Source of the DNA: a virus
IMG/VR virus record: IMGVR_UViG_3300036791_000458
Span: 1-64,000 of that record
DNA length: 64,000 bases
Direction: 5' to 3' (one strand)
In this document: positions 1 to 9,164 of the stretch, piece after piece
How the letters are laid out: each line of letters starts with the position of its first letter
Numbering within the stretch: the first letter of the stretch is position 1
Translations under genes and position numbers: made by a program
Notes under the pieces: model-generated
What the model was told of the DNA's origin: nothing
Database searches by the model: none
The model's input: the letters and a program-made list of their open reading frames with translations, nothing else

Positions 1-42
1 TTCTTTTTGAATTTGCTCTGAGGTAACTTCCGGGTACGTCAT
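1..42 (-). CDS. 5' end of next tail-tip gene (truncated by window edge)
   Basis: Fourteen codons (MTYPEVTSEQIQKE) are open from an ATG at 42 to the window edge. The ATG overlaps the stop of the BR0599-type gene in an ATGA arrangement, so the pair is probably translationally coupled. In siphophages with the DUF2460 then BR0599 order the next gene is often an NlpC/P60 tail-tip peptidase, but too little is visible here to assign that. Confidence 0.6.
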   Translation of the reverse strand, partial: MTYPEVTSEQIQKE

Positions 43-1754
43 AGCACCGCCTGAGGTTGAGGAACGAACGGTTGACCACCAAAGTTTGGAGAGTTAGAGA
101 ACTTATTGAGACAAGTAGAACTTTGCTTGTCACATCCGGGATAGACATCGAAGGTATCCCCAACTTGAGGAACGTTAGGAAGCGACGCGGTCATGTAGAG
201 CACATGACTGGAATACGCTCGAACACAAACCTTTTGTCCCGCGTTTAGTCCTGACGTGAATTCTACCACACCCTGATCGAAGAAACCATCCGCTTGAGTC
301 AATCCGGTGACCAAAGAATTAACCGTAGAACCAGAAAGCACTATACTGTTTGACTTGAACGACAAACGATTTAAAGTGCAACCGAAATCGTAAAGAGTGT
401 AGGAACAAGCAGGAGTCAATGTACGTGGCGGGTTCGGTTGCTGTAACAAACCAACCACACTATTACAAGTAAGCGTAACCTGACTTCTACCTGCCGAGGT
501 GGTATCTCCAATCACTCCCATGAAGTCAATAATGGTTCCCGTAGACACATCTCCGGGAGTTGCCATAAAACAACTTTCAACTTTGATTAGGCAGTCTAAA
601 AACCCCTTCTGCAAAATGTATATCAGGAAAGGTAACCCGCTAATTAAGTCTATGGAACGAGCATTCACGGTGAGAGACATGGTTGAGACTTCAACACCGA
701 TCTTAGTCGTGATCGAACCACGAACGAAAGTAGGTGGGCCAGCTAAGAACGTATTTGCTGCCAAGTAGTAAACAAATATCTTGTCAAACTCTGCTGTCAT
801 CGTACCAGAAAAGCCACCGTTCCCGAGGTAAATTGAGACTGTCGCAGCGGTAGCAGGAACGGTTGTATTTCCAATTATTGAAGTCCAAGAGGAAGACGTG
901 GTAGACCCGATGGTAGGAGTACCGACTTGTGTATTTGAAGCATCGGAAAACACACAAAGTACATAGGCACCGTGAGTACCATCACTCTTCACCTGAGCAG
1001 AGACAGTGATGACTTGATTCGGAATAACTGGATAACTCCCGCTTATACCGTATCCACTTAAAGGCGCAGTTACAGCGAGACTTTGTCGTCCACTGAATTG
1101 AGCTGTAGTATCATAAGCGAGTGTCGCACCACCCGTAGGACTCCAACCCGGAACGGGTAGAAGATTGGATTCTTCGAAATCTGAGTTGCGAAGAAGTGGA
1201 AACTGCCCAATGGTCAAGTTCTTATTCCATGTCGTGTACCGAAGCACACTCAGTGGATTCTCTACCCCTTGTGTAAGAATGACGGATGAACCCGAAATAG
1301 TTGACCAACCAGAAAAATTTAAGCTAGTTACTAAGTTGATTCCGTCTGCGGCTTTACAGATAATTGGATTGAATGCTATTACATCTATAGAATCAGTTGC
1401 AACTGATCCACTAAATCTCAACTGAACAAAACCTACACCGTCCCCAACCCCGGAAAGAGAAACTGCTTGACTAGCACCGGGAGCAATACTAGTATTCTGA
1501 TTCACGCCAAAGTTCACATCAATACGAACCGGAGCAAGTCCAATATTTCTAACGATGACTTTAACTAAGTAAGTCACGCCACTCGCACCTACTCCAGCAG
1601 AGAAAAAGTACTTCAAGGCGGTTGTCCCACCTATACTCTGAATTCTTGTCCCGGTATTTTTTGCGGTATGGAGATTGATCGTGTATAGGTCAGCACGATA
1701 GAAATCTCTTCCGCTATTCAACAGAGAGATTAAAGCAGTAGATGCAGCTTTCAT
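39..1754 (-). CDS. BR0599/DUF2163-type tail-tip protein with carbohydrate-binding-like insertion
   Basis: 571 aa, roughly twice the usual size of this family. The C-terminal end is typical of phage BR0599 proteins: a Cys-rich stretch (PACSYTLYDFGCTLNR, about residues 447-462) and the terminal signature C-x(5)-C-x-NKFSN-x-x-NFGGQPFVP. The N-terminus (about 1-30) resembles the DUF2163 start. Between them, about residues 195-335, is an inserted beta-sandwich resembling CBM_4_9-like modules (LLPVPGWSPTGGATLAYD, then a domain end near FDKIFVYYL). The gene follows the DUF2460 gene by 3 bp. Family knowledge places these proteins at the tail tip or baseplate; binding of a surface glycan by the insert is inference. 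Confidence 0.8.
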   Translation of the reverse strand: MKAASTALISLLNSGRDFYRADLYTINLHTAKNTGTRIQSIGGTTALKYFFSAGVGASGVTYLVKVIVRNIGLAPVRIDVNFGVNQNTSIAPGASQAVSLSGVGDGVGFVQLRFSGSVATDSIDVIAFNPIICKAADGINLVTSLNFSGWSTISGSSVILTQGVENPLSVLRYTTWNKNLTIGQFPLLRNSDFEESNLLPVPGWSPTGGATLAYDTTAQFSGRQSLAVTAPLSGYGISGSYPVIPNQVITVSAQVKSDGTHGAYVLCVFSDASNTQVGTPTIGSTTSSSWTSIIGNTTVPATAATVSIYLGNGGFSGTMTAEFDKIFVYYLAANTFLAGPPTFVRGSITTKIGVEVSTMSLTVNARSIDLISGLPFLIYILQKGFLDCLIKVESCFMATPGDVSTGTIIDFMGVIGDTTSAGRSQVTLTCNSVVGLLQQPNPPRTLTPACSYTLYDFGCTLNRLSFKSNSIVLSGSTVNSLVTGLTQADGFFDQGVVEFTSGLNAGQKVCVRAYSSHVLYMTASLPNVPQVGDTFDVYPGCDKQSSTCLNKFSNSPNFGGQPFVPQPQAVL

Positions 1755-1757
1755 AGC

Positions 1758-3476
1758 TTAGTTACTCGTTTGGATGAGAGTAATTTCCTTCATGTTCCAC
1801 AACTGATAGTAAAAATTATTGAACGCCGCACTCGTGTCATCGATGAAGCGAACACGGTAATACCAACCGTAGTCACCGGAAAGAACCGCACCAGTAGGAG
1901 GCGTAACGTTAAACTGAACAATCCCCGCCTGAGTCGAAAATATCGTGTAGTCAGTCACGGTAGCTGACGATGTAGTAGTCGAAATGTACCGTGTTGGAGT
2001 TGAACCCGCTTCTAACTGAGCACCCCAGACGATTGCTGATCCAGTAGTCGTCGCAAGGTCTGGGCCGGGGTTATTCCCACTGTTAGTTCCCGTGGCCGGC
2101 TGGATTGATACGGTAACAGTCGTGTTGGTTCCATTGTTAGCTAGTGTACCAGTAAATCGCCAGTAAATTCCACAACTAATAACAGCAAAACTAATTGTAC
2201 CACCACTAGTTGCTACACCACTGTTAGTATTCAACCTAGGCGTTGCAGATACAGCAGTACCACCTGCCATCGATAGATTAAATCCAAAAGTGTTCGTCGC
2301 GGCAGTTGTTTTCAGTACGTATATAGAAAACGTATATGGTGTTAAATCAGCCGGGACTGAATTCGACACAGCGACTGCTTGAAAGACGGTAGTACTTGAG
2401 TCATTCAACGTATCAGCAGATGTGGTTCCATCAGGAGCTAAATTCGTATTAGGAGTAACTGCTGCGGAAGCTGTCCAAGGAGACTGATCAAATCCTGCGC
2501 TCTGTGATAAGAAGTTTTTCCTCGCTTTACTACTCAAAGCACTCGGGCCAGTACCACCTTGACTCATTGTCTTCGCGTAGTTAGTCGCAGTAGCATTAGT
2601 TTCATACTGAAAACCCCAAGTATAAACACTAAAAGGCGCATTTGAAACATCCTGAAGTATCGCTATCAATGACAACGAACCATTACCGACTCCCGTCACT
2701 GAAAATCGTTGCCAAGTAGTTGTAACGTTACATAAGACTGAACTAATTGCGTTTCCATGAAGTCTTACAGTCTGAGGTGAATCACCACGCAACCACACCG
2801 AGAGAGTATAAGATTGCCCGTTAACACTGGTGCCACTTCCAAAGTATGAGAGATTTTGTTGCATACGATTTTGTGGAGACGAACGTGCGATGTCCGATCC
2901 ATCATACGTAACTAAATCAGCGGTAAGCGAACCATCCGGCGCAGCAGTAGCATTAGGTGTAACGGTCACTCCCGTACCTTTAATCCACACAGCTTGCGTG
3001 TAGTCTTCCGACCATGCAACTATGTTTAGAGGATTTTGCCAGTCAGAAATGTATATGACTGGATTCGGTTTAATCTCGTACAGTTCTTCTGCAAAGCTAC
3101 CGGAAGTTTGAATAAGCTGAAACTGGGTTGTAGCACCGTCCCCAACCCCGAACACCTGACCTGTCCTGCTAGAAGACCGTGGGTCTCTGGTAAGCGCAGA
3201 AGGATCAAGTAAGAACGAGCTAAAGGCACCGTTCATGTTGTTGTAAAAACCTTCTATCGCGCTTAGATCATAGTTGGGACTCAAGGCACCTGCATATGCC
3301 TGATTCTCCAGCATGACTTCGTATGCAAGTTTAAACTTGTACTGAGGCTGAGACATCCCAGAAACACGAACTTCCTTCCGTTTGTCGAACGGTATTTGCA
3401 CGATGGTGTTATACATGGGCGTCTTCTCAAAATCCCAAGATAAACCCGGAACGGTTGGAAATAAAAGATTGCTCAC
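1758..3476 (-). CDS. DUF2460-type tail-tip protein with two inserted carbohydrate-binding-like modules
   Basis: 572 aa with a GTG start at 3476. The N-terminal 130 residues carry DUF2460 features (LFPTVPGLSWDFEKTP, then KRKEVRVSG and SAIEGFYNNMNGAFSSFLL) and the family C-terminus returns at about 505-572 (TDYTIFSTQAGIVQFNVTPP, YYRVRFIDD). The usual family length is near 200 aa; the excess is two tandem beta-sandwich modules starting near W-S-E-D-Y-T and F-L-S-Q-S-A-G-F, each with the pattern W-x(10)-NATAAPDGS or TNLAPDGTTSAD seen in phage fibre/CBM-like modules. It lies directly downstream of the tape measure gene. Role: tail-tip component, probably displaying glycan-binding modules (inference). 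Confidence 0.82.
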   Translation of the reverse strand: MSNLLFPTVPGLSWDFEKTPMYNTIVQIPFDKRKEVRVSGMSQPQYKFKLAYEVMLENQAYAGALSPNYDLSAIEGFYNNMNGAFSSFLLDPSALTRDPRSSSRTGQVFGVGDGATTQFQLIQTSGSFAEELYEIKPNPVIYISDWQNPLNIVAWSEDYTQAVWIKGTGVTVTPNATAAPDGSLTADLVTYDGSDIARSSPQNRMQQNLSYFGSGTSVNGQSYTLSVWLRGDSPQTVRLHGNAISSVLCNVTTTWQRFSVTGVGNGSLSLIAILQDVSNAPFSVYTWGFQYETNATATNYAKTMSQGGTGPSALSSKARKNFLSQSAGFDQSPWTASAAVTPNTNLAPDGTTSADTLNDSSTTVFQAVAVSNSVPADLTPYTFSIYVLKTTAATNTFGFNLSMAGGTAVSATPRLNTNSGVATSGGTISFAVISCGIYWRFTGTLANNGTNTTVTVSIQPATGTNSGNNPGPDLATTTGSAIVWGAQLEAGSTPTRYISTTTSSATVTDYTIFSTQAGIVQFNVTPPTGAVLSGDYGWYYRVRFIDDTSAAFNNFYYQLWNMKEITLIQTSN

Positions 3477-3482
3477 TTTAGT

Positions 3483-6422
3483 TTACCTCTTAAGTTTACC
3501 TCTTAGGCCACCTTGTGTGATTCTCCGTTGAATGTGTTTGTACACATAGTCGCCTATAACATCACCGTGAGTATCTAGCATACGACGAATACTTTGACTA
3601 TCAACCGCATTGATATTCAAGATAGGTTGAAAGGCGTTGCCTTCCCGACCACCACCACCAAACGTTTCGGAAAAGGTTCCACCTGACGCTGTCGCGAGTC
3701 CCGGAGTACCAGTCAACAAAGCCTGTAACGGTTGTGATATGTTTGCAGGTAGAACCATTTCATTCTGATGCACGAGCGCAAGTCCGGTTTTTGGTTGGAT
3801 ACCACCTTTTTCAAACGCGCCCACCGCCATTATAGCTGCGAAGGTTGCTGCCGCAGCAACTACGGCAAGTGGTGGAAACGCAGAAAGCGCGTCATAAGCT
3901 CTAGCTGCGCCAGACTTTGCAGACTTGAATACACTCTTCTCCGTGCTCTCAGTTTCGACTGCCTCTTTTTCTCCAGCAGCGACAGTGGTTGTAGTTACAC
4001 CTTCGCTCGCGGAAAAAGCATCCATAAAGGCAATACCTTGATTCTTAGCCGCGTTAGACGCGGTCTCAGTCGCGTCCGCTGTTTGTTTTGCAGTAACCAT
4101 CACACCTAAGTGTAGTTTTTGCGCTGCTTCCATGACGGTGTTAGAAGTCAAAAAACTCATGACCATTTTTTGAAGTGCTTTATCTATGATTGCGAGTAAG
4201 GTAGTACTCCACAAAGACGCGAGAGACTGCATGAACGTCTTTTGTCCGGTCAACCATTCGTTAGTTGCACTAGTAAACGAACTAGTTATAGCTTGCATCT
4301 GTTGATGCCACTTCATTGCCATTTGATTAGCTAACTGAGCAGATTCATTTACCCTACGACGCTCCATTACCGACATTTGATCTTGAGCTTTTTGGTACTG
4401 GGGACTGAATTCTCCATACACAGCCTTTATTTCATTGAGCTGAGCTTGTAAGGAAGCTTCCTCAGCAGCGTACCGTTCCTTAATGATAGCTACTTCCTCG
4501 TTGTACCATTGTAGTTGAGTTTCCCTTCCCATTGCTAACTTGAAAGTATTCTGTTGCTTATCGTAAGAAGCTGCTAAGTCAGCCATTTGCTTAGAAAAAG
4601 CCGCAGTCTCTTGTTCTATTACTTTACGATTTTGTTGACGAATCCTCTCGGCATTACTATCAATATCAGTTATTTCTTTCTGAGTTCTCATCTCCAGAAG
4701 TTTCTTATCAGAAGCAAACTTCTCATCAATCGCTGCTATTTTTTGCTGATCACCCGCAGCATTAGCTACCTCAAGGTTTCTAGTAGCTGTAAGAGCATCC
4801 AGTTCGACCTGTGCTCTGTCCTTCGCTTCAGCTTTAAGGTCTTCGGTCTCCTTTTCAAGAGTAATGTGATGAAGTTCGTAATCTTTTTTAGTCGCGTCTT
4901 CTGCTGCTGAAACCCGTGCTACCCCCTCTCTTTGAGCGTTACTAATTCTCTGCTTCTCCAATGCATCAGACGCATCAGATTCACGCTTTGCTTCCGCCGC
5001 ATCAAGAGCTTCGTTATCCGCAGCAGTCTTTTCTCTCGCTACCTTTTGTTGACTTTGTAATGAAGTTATAGCTGCTTTCCTATCGTTGTCACTAACACCC
5101 TGACGTTGTTTCTCTATACTAATCTTTTCATTTAAATACGTAATGTCAGCAGTCAACTTTTTGTTATTAATATCCTTTAGTTGAGTTACTTCCTGCTGAT
5201 TATTTGTATTGTGTAGAGCTAAAGATTGTTCCGCTTGCGCTTTCTCTCTAGCGAATTTCTCTTCATTTAAGGCATGAGACGCTGCCGCTGTCGCTTCATC
5301 TGATTTAAGTTTATCATTATTCTTAGTTATAAAGTTGGTAGTTGCTTCGTTTTCATCGTTCTTTACCGCGTTATGAGACTCGCCACTCAGCCTAGTTTCT
5401 TGTTGCCAAAGCCAGGCGCGCTTCTCAAAATGTCTATTATATTCATCTATCTCACCAGTCGGAAAACCTCTCCTAGCTATGTCATCCATTGCATCTTGTT
5501 CAAGAATTGTATTTCTGTGAATCTCTTGCCATGCCGCGTTATATCCAACAGCTGAATCTCTCATACGTATAATCGTACCGGACTCATCCTTCATAGGCTC
5601 ACCAGTCGGGCCAAGAACAGGTCTACCAGTCGGATGAGCTTCTTCAGCAGCGATTGCTTCTACCCGTGCTTTATTTGCCTCAGATTGAATGCGTTTAAAC
5701 ATTTCTTCTGGGCCTTCTTCTAAACCAAAATCCTGAAACGCCTTACTCACAGCAGTTTGATCATCGAGAAGTTGTTTCGTCGCCTCCTTTGAATAATTCA
5801 TTATCTTGTCAAAGCCCTCTTTAGAATTGTCACCAATATGTGCTAACTTATAATCCATCTCGGCGATTGGGCCTTTTGTAGCTCGGATCAGGGCTTCTTC
5901 TGTTTTTTCAGTTCCTTCTACTATTGAACGATCCAATTCAATAGCAGAAACTTTCAACGCATCCAAAGCTTCTTTATCAGCCTCGGCTTTATCTGCAAAC
6001 TCTTTTATTTTATCAATTGCTTTCCCTAATAGTTCGATTACTCCCAATATCGCAATAGGTGCAAACGCCGCAGCCATTAAAGGCGCGATACCTTCTATGC
6101 TACTAATAAAACGAGCGATCATTCTTGGAACATGAACACCCGTCATCTGTCCCAACTCACTGATCGCGTGAGTAGACTCAGTCATCTCAAGGCGAGTAGA
6201 CTTCAACTCACTTTCAAATTCCTTAGTAGCGTCACGACCCGAGTTCATTGCAGCCCTAGACTTTTGTCCCATGCTCTCTATTGCTGTAGTCAACTCTTTG
6301 ACGGACGCAGCCATTTGATTCATGGACGTTGCCATTATGGAAGGTGCGTCCGTACCAATAGCTTGCTTAAACTGAGATAAATCTGCGCCTAATGTAGTAG
6401 TAACTTTTAGATCGTCTGCCAT
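3483..6422 (-). CDS. Tail tape measure protein
   Basis: 979 aa. A long Ala/Glu/Lys/Gln-rich coiled-coil region (about residues 330-690) sits between hydrophobic helices at about 110-145 and 845-870. The C-terminal segment LALVHQNEMVLPANISQPLQ is a familiar tape-measure signature (H-x-x-E-x-V-LP). The gene directly follows the tail-chaperone pair, the standard siphophage position. The protein sets tail length; with the usual rule of about 0.15 nm per residue the tail would be near 145 nm, but that is an estimate. ATG at 6422 lies one base past the preceding TGA. Confidence 0.93.
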   Translation of the reverse strand: MADDLKVTTTLGADLSQFKQAIGTDAPSIMATSMNQMAASVKELTTAIESMGQKSRAAMNSGRDATKEFESELKSTRLEMTESTHAISELGQMTGVHVPRMIARFISSIEGIAPLMAAAFAPIAILGVIELLGKAIDKIKEFADKAEADKEALDALKVSAIELDRSIVEGTEKTEEALIRATKGPIAEMDYKLAHIGDNSKEGFDKIMNYSKEATKQLLDDQTAVSKAFQDFGLEEGPEEMFKRIQSEANKARVEAIAAEEAHPTGRPVLGPTGEPMKDESGTIIRMRDSAVGYNAAWQEIHRNTILEQDAMDDIARRGFPTGEIDEYNRHFEKRAWLWQQETRLSGESHNAVKNDENEATTNFITKNNDKLKSDEATAAASHALNEEKFAREKAQAEQSLALHNTNNQQEVTQLKDINNKKLTADITYLNEKISIEKQRQGVSDNDRKAAITSLQSQQKVAREKTAADNEALDAAEAKRESDASDALEKQRISNAQREGVARVSAAEDATKKDYELHHITLEKETEDLKAEAKDRAQVELDALTATRNLEVANAAGDQQKIAAIDEKFASDKKLLEMRTQKEITDIDSNAERIRQQNRKVIEQETAAFSKQMADLAASYDKQQNTFKLAMGRETQLQWYNEEVAIIKERYAAEEASLQAQLNEIKAVYGEFSPQYQKAQDQMSVMERRRVNESAQLANQMAMKWHQQMQAITSSFTSATNEWLTGQKTFMQSLASLWSTTLLAIIDKALQKMVMSFLTSNTVMEAAQKLHLGVMVTAKQTADATETASNAAKNQGIAFMDAFSASEGVTTTTVAAGEKEAVETESTEKSVFKSAKSGAARAYDALSAFPPLAVVAAAATFAAIMAVGAFEKGGIQPKTGLALVHQNEMVLPANISQPLQALLTGTPGLATASGGTFSETFGGGGREGNAFQPILNINAVDSQSIRRMLDTHGDVIGDYVYKHIQRRITQGGLRGKLKR

Positions 6423-6423
6423 A

Positions 6424-6693
6424 TCATGAGTCCGTTGGAAGTTTCATCTTCTTTTTCATTTCCTCAGCTATGTTAATAAGGTTTCTAACACGCTCAGGAA
6501 GTTGCTCGGAACCACGGAAAAAGCCTTGTTGGGTTAACATCATGGCACTTTCACGGTTGAAGGGAGTCTGTTGTTGCTCCGGAGTCGAAGGTTTCCAAGT
6601 GGTAAATACTTGAAGCAGCATCCGAATAGACATGTGTTCTGGAGGATGACTCAGCCAGTACTTGAGCAACTCAAGCACATCTGGCCAAAACAT
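6424..6693 (-). CDS. Tail assembly chaperone, second frame (gpT-like part of a probable -1 frameshift product)
   Basis: As a free ORF this gives 89 aa from an ATG, but the frame is open far upstream of it, through IVTALHWSFDEVNS and back across the whole 3' end of the preceding gene. L-H-W-S-F-D-E is the kind of motif seen in tail chaperone extensions. The position just before the tape measure gene matches the lambda G/GT arrangement, where a -1 shift fuses the two frames. The ATG-initiated 89-aa form may not be made. A fusion via the G-run at 6779-6783 would be about 221 aa. Confidence 0.75.
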   Translation of the reverse strand: MFWPDVLELLKYWLSHPPEHMSIRMLLQVFTTWKPSTPEQQQTPFNRESAMMLTQQGFFRGSEQLPERVRNLINIAEEMKKKMKLPTDS

Positions 6694-6728
6694 AGAATTT
6701 ACTTCATCGAAAGACCAATGAAGTGCCG

Positions 6729-7088
6729 TTACGATTGAGCAGCGGATATCGGCGATTTGTCTTCGGCTGCTGGAGATTCCCCCGTCTTTGCAGCTACCTT
6801 TAGACCACTGAATTCCAAAATTTCTGACTGCAAATGTTGATACAGAACAAGGTCGAGTTCTTTTGAAATCCTGTCCGGAGTCCAGCGAACGATATCACCG
6901 TTACCGTTGGAAGTAACAGGTAGAGCATTGTTCAAACCATTACAAACCAGTTCATAGCTTCGAATCCGAAGTTCTTCTGGCTTCATATTGTCCACTTTAG
7001 TTTGAACAAAGTCATCTACCTGCGCGAGAGTCAACGGCGCGATGATAAATTCCGCGCCGTCCATATTTATTTTCTTTGTACGAGGCAA
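6729..7088 (-). CDS. Tail assembly chaperone, first frame (gpG-like)
   Basis: 119 aa from a TTG at 7088, chosen because GAGAGG lies 7 nt upstream; ATG codons further upstream overlap the tail tube gene and ATG 7064 is internal. The sequence has a short beta/helix start (KKINMDGAEFIIAPLTLAQV) and ends in a low-complexity acidic/Ser tail (ESPAAEDKSPISAAQS). It lies between the tail tube and tape measure genes. Tail chaperones bind the tape measure during assembly and are absent from the virion (family knowledge). Confidence 0.78.
   Translation of the reverse strand: MPRTKKINMDGAEFIIAPLTLAQVDDFVQTKVDNMKPEELRIRSYELVCNGLNNALPVTSNGNGDIVRWTPDRISKELDLVLYQHLQSEILEFSGLKVAAKTGESPAAEDKSPISAAQS
6777..6783 (-). 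promoter_or_regulatory. Candidate -1 ribosomal frameshift site (G-run)
   Basis: On the minus strand the zero-frame codons ACG GGG GAA create GGGGG followed by AA. A slip of one base at GGG would join the 119-aa frame to the downstream chaperone frame, which has no stop through this region, giving about 103 + 118 residues. The heptamer G GGG GAA is not a perfect X XXY YYZ site, so slippage elsewhere in the 3' end is possible. Confidence 0.45.
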
Positions 7089-7110
7089 GGGGCACCCTCT
7101 CTTTCTCTGA

Positions 7111-7857
7111 TTAGAAGTCAGCGTAAATCTTTCCAAGGATTCCGGCCGCGTTCACGTTGCATGTCCAGTCGATATCCATGATCCAATAGTCTTCTTGCTT
7201 TGTCGGAAGAGAAATCTTTCCGAGCACACAAGAGAACATTTCAATTGCGAACAACTCATTGCGGAAACCGTTGTACAGAATCATCTGACAATAAGGCGCG
7301 TAGCCCATCAGTTGATTGTTAAGGGTGATCGTGGTTCCAGTAGTAACATCCGTCCACGTGTAAGAGATGAGCACAGATAGTTCTGTCTCAGCCGCAGCGA
7401 ATGTATAGGTTCCACCCGTGTTTTTGTACTGACCGGGAAGCGGTGTTGCAGCAGGAAGCACCTTGATGAACTGTCTGCCAGTTGTGCCACCGATGACACC
7501 GTAGTCAGTGTTGAAGGTAGCAAGATTGGTCACTGGCACCGTGGAAATGACCGACCCAAAGACGTGAGATTCGTTGTAGACAAAGCGATTTACACCCGTA
7601 CTTTGCGCCTGTCCAAAATAAATCTGATTGAGCATGCCTGGATCAAGTAGAGCTAATTTAGCTTTACCCGTAACCTTCAGCTTTCCACGGGCAGTTGAAA
7701 CTGGCATCTGACTCTGTCCAAACAATTCTTTTATGTCTCCAGCAAAGTCGATTTGAGCATCCTGTAGAATCCCTACATTTTGCGGAGACGGATTAGCGGC
7801 AAGATTACCGGCGTTGGGAATTGCAGATAAAACCCCAGTACCGAATTGCACATTCAT
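7111..7857 (-). CDS. Major tail tube protein
   Basis: 248 aa, preceded by AAGGAG 8 nt before the ATG. The protein is beta-rich: its N-terminal half has AQIDFAGDIKELFGQSQMPV, and GKLKVTGKAKLALLDPGMLN resembles tail tube proteins that describe tube-ring subunits. It lies immediately upstream of the tail chaperone pair, the standard tube position. No Ig-like C-terminal extension is evident. Assigned from position, length and composition; no single diagnostic motif is visible. Confidence 0.75.
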   Translation of the reverse strand: MNVQFGTGVLSAIPNAGNLAANPSPQNVGILQDAQIDFAGDIKELFGQSQMPVSTARGKLKVTGKAKLALLDPGMLNQIYFGQAQSTGVNRFVYNESHVFGSVISTVPVTNLATFNTDYGVIGGTTGRQFIKVLPAATPLPGQYKNTGGTYTFAAAETELSVLISYTWTDVTTGTTITLNNQLMGYAPYCQMILYNGFRNELFAIEMFSCVLGKISLPTKQEDYWIMDIDWTCNVNAAGILGKIYADF

Positions 7858-7887
7858 GCGTAATTCTCCTTAATGCGGCATTGCCGC

Positions 7888-8370
7888 TTATGTTATTTTC
7901 TTCGTTCCGCCCCGTGGAAGAACCGAAATTGGAATCCATAAAGCACAAGTCTCAAATAGAATGGGAGAATCAATTTCTGTCCGCCCATCTATCCAACAGT
8001 TTTCAACTAGACCACCCAGCGTCTGTGGAAGTATTGGCCCACGTGGAACCGAAGCAGTGCCGGAGTGCATCACACCCTCAATCGCGTCTAGCATATCGTC
8101 CATCATAGATTCAATCGGTGTATCTTCCGGAGTACTATCTGCTCTAAGCACCACGAGAAGAACATAACGAAAATGATTCTTCGTCAGTCCAAATGTTGCT
8201 TGAGTAGTATCTTCATTCACTTTCGCAAGAAACATTGCAGGAAGTTCAAAACCAGTCAAGTCATCCGGAACCCTCAAACGAGGATCGGCAGTCCCCCAAT
8301 TCCATGAGGTTTTGATGAGAGCGAACAACGCGCTCGAAATTTGACTTCTCTTGACTGATGCAGTCGGCAT
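7888..8370 (-). CDS. Putative tail terminator / minor tail protein
   Basis: 160 aa, mixed alpha/beta. The pattern SQISSALFALIKTSWNWG, a central YVLLVVLRAD strand and a C-terminal FETCALWIPISVLPRG strand resembles tail terminator (gpU-like) proteins that cap the tail tube. It lies between the HK97 gp10-like gene and the tail tube, where terminators are usually found. Assignment is mainly positional. Confidence 0.5.
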   Translation of the reverse strand: MPTASVKRSQISSALFALIKTSWNWGTADPRLRVPDDLTGFELPAMFLAKVNEDTTQATFGLTKNHFRYVLLVVLRADSTPEDTPIESMMDDMLDAIEGVMHSGTASVPRGPILPQTLGGLVENCWIDGRTEIDSPILFETCALWIPISVLPRGGTKKIT

Positions 8371-8376
8371 ATATAT

Positions 8377-8574
8377 TTACCTGACTAACGCAACTCTGTC
8401 TTTCTCTTTCGCTTTTCCCTCTACCTTAAGTGGAAGTTTCTTGATCACTATCAACAAGAGAGAACCAAACTGAGAAACATGCTCAATCACAAAATCATCG
8501 CTTTCTTCTTCAACCCATTTTTTGAAATCACGAACCGTGGAAAAATAGATAACAGTACGTGTCGGTTCACTCAT
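8377..8574 (-). CDS. Small hypothetical protein in head-tail connector region
   Basis: 65 aa with a good ribosome site (GGAGTAAAC then ATG). Contains T-R-T-V-I-Y-F-S-T and F-K-K-W-V-E-E followed by a hydrophobic strand LLLIVIKKLPL and a basic tail. Not recognised. It lies 2 bp after the gp10-like gene and 6 bp before the terminator candidate, so it is co-transcribed with the connectors. Confidence 0.65.
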   Translation of the reverse strand: MSEPTRTVIYFSTVRDFKKWVEEESDDFVIEHVSQFGSLLLIVIKKLPLKVEGKAKEKDRVALVR

Positions 8575-8576
8575 GT

Positions 8577-9164
8577 TTACTCCATTTCTTGAGCAACAAC
8601 TTGTCTAAATCTTTCTGCAATGTAGCTACTTCTTTCCGCGAGACTAGATCGCATATAAGACCGCATTGCGAGTGGTGGATGGTTGACACTCTTTACTACT
8701 ACACCACCTAAGCTAGCAAATCTCTCTCTACTAAGTCCCCTCAACCGTCCACCCGCCTTTCCTATGTTACGTAAAACCGTTCTAACCGTAGAGCGATCTA
8801 GCGAAACAGAAGTGAAAGTCGTGGGGAAAAAAGCAAGTGCGCGTTTATTTTTTGGCCTGATGGTATACCAACCTCTTCCACCGTACTCTTGGACTCCTGC
8901 ATAGGCAAGGCCACCACCTGCTTCAACTCCACCAGTAATCACATCAGCAGAGTTAGTAACCGGAAGTCGCTTAACGGAACGAGCAAGCGAACCAGACCTT
9001 CTAACTAGAACTTGGCCGGATAATTTCTCCGTAACTATGTAGGCCGCAAGTCTATCCGTCTCAGTCGCCATAGTCTCTTCTACTCTTGCAGTCACCCTGA
9101 GTAAACGCGCACGAAGTCTCGCGATAACTTCCTCGGAATTCGAACTGAAAGTAAGCGTTATCAA
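8577..9164 (-). CDS. HK97 gp10-like tail completion / neck protein
   Basis: 195 aa. The motif GLAYAGVQEYGGRGWYTIRP followed by KNKRALAFF and RSGSLARSVKRLP upstream is typical of HK97 gp10-like proteins. The start is probably a TTG at 9164 overlapping the upstream TGA. The C-terminal HPPLAMRSYMRSSL is also common in this family. Role: joins or completes the head-tail interface. Neighbours are a gp6-like connector upstream and tail genes downstream. Confidence 0.75.
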   Translation of the reverse strand: MITLTFSSNSEEVIARLRARLLRVTARVEETMATETDRLAAYIVTEKLSGQVLVRRSGSLARSVKRLPVTNSADVITGGVEAGGGLAYAGVQEYGGRGWYTIRPKNKRALAFFPTTFTSVSLDRSTVRTVLRNIGKAGGRLRGLSRERFASLGGVVVKSVNHPPLAMRSYMRSSLAERSSYIAERFRQVVAQEME

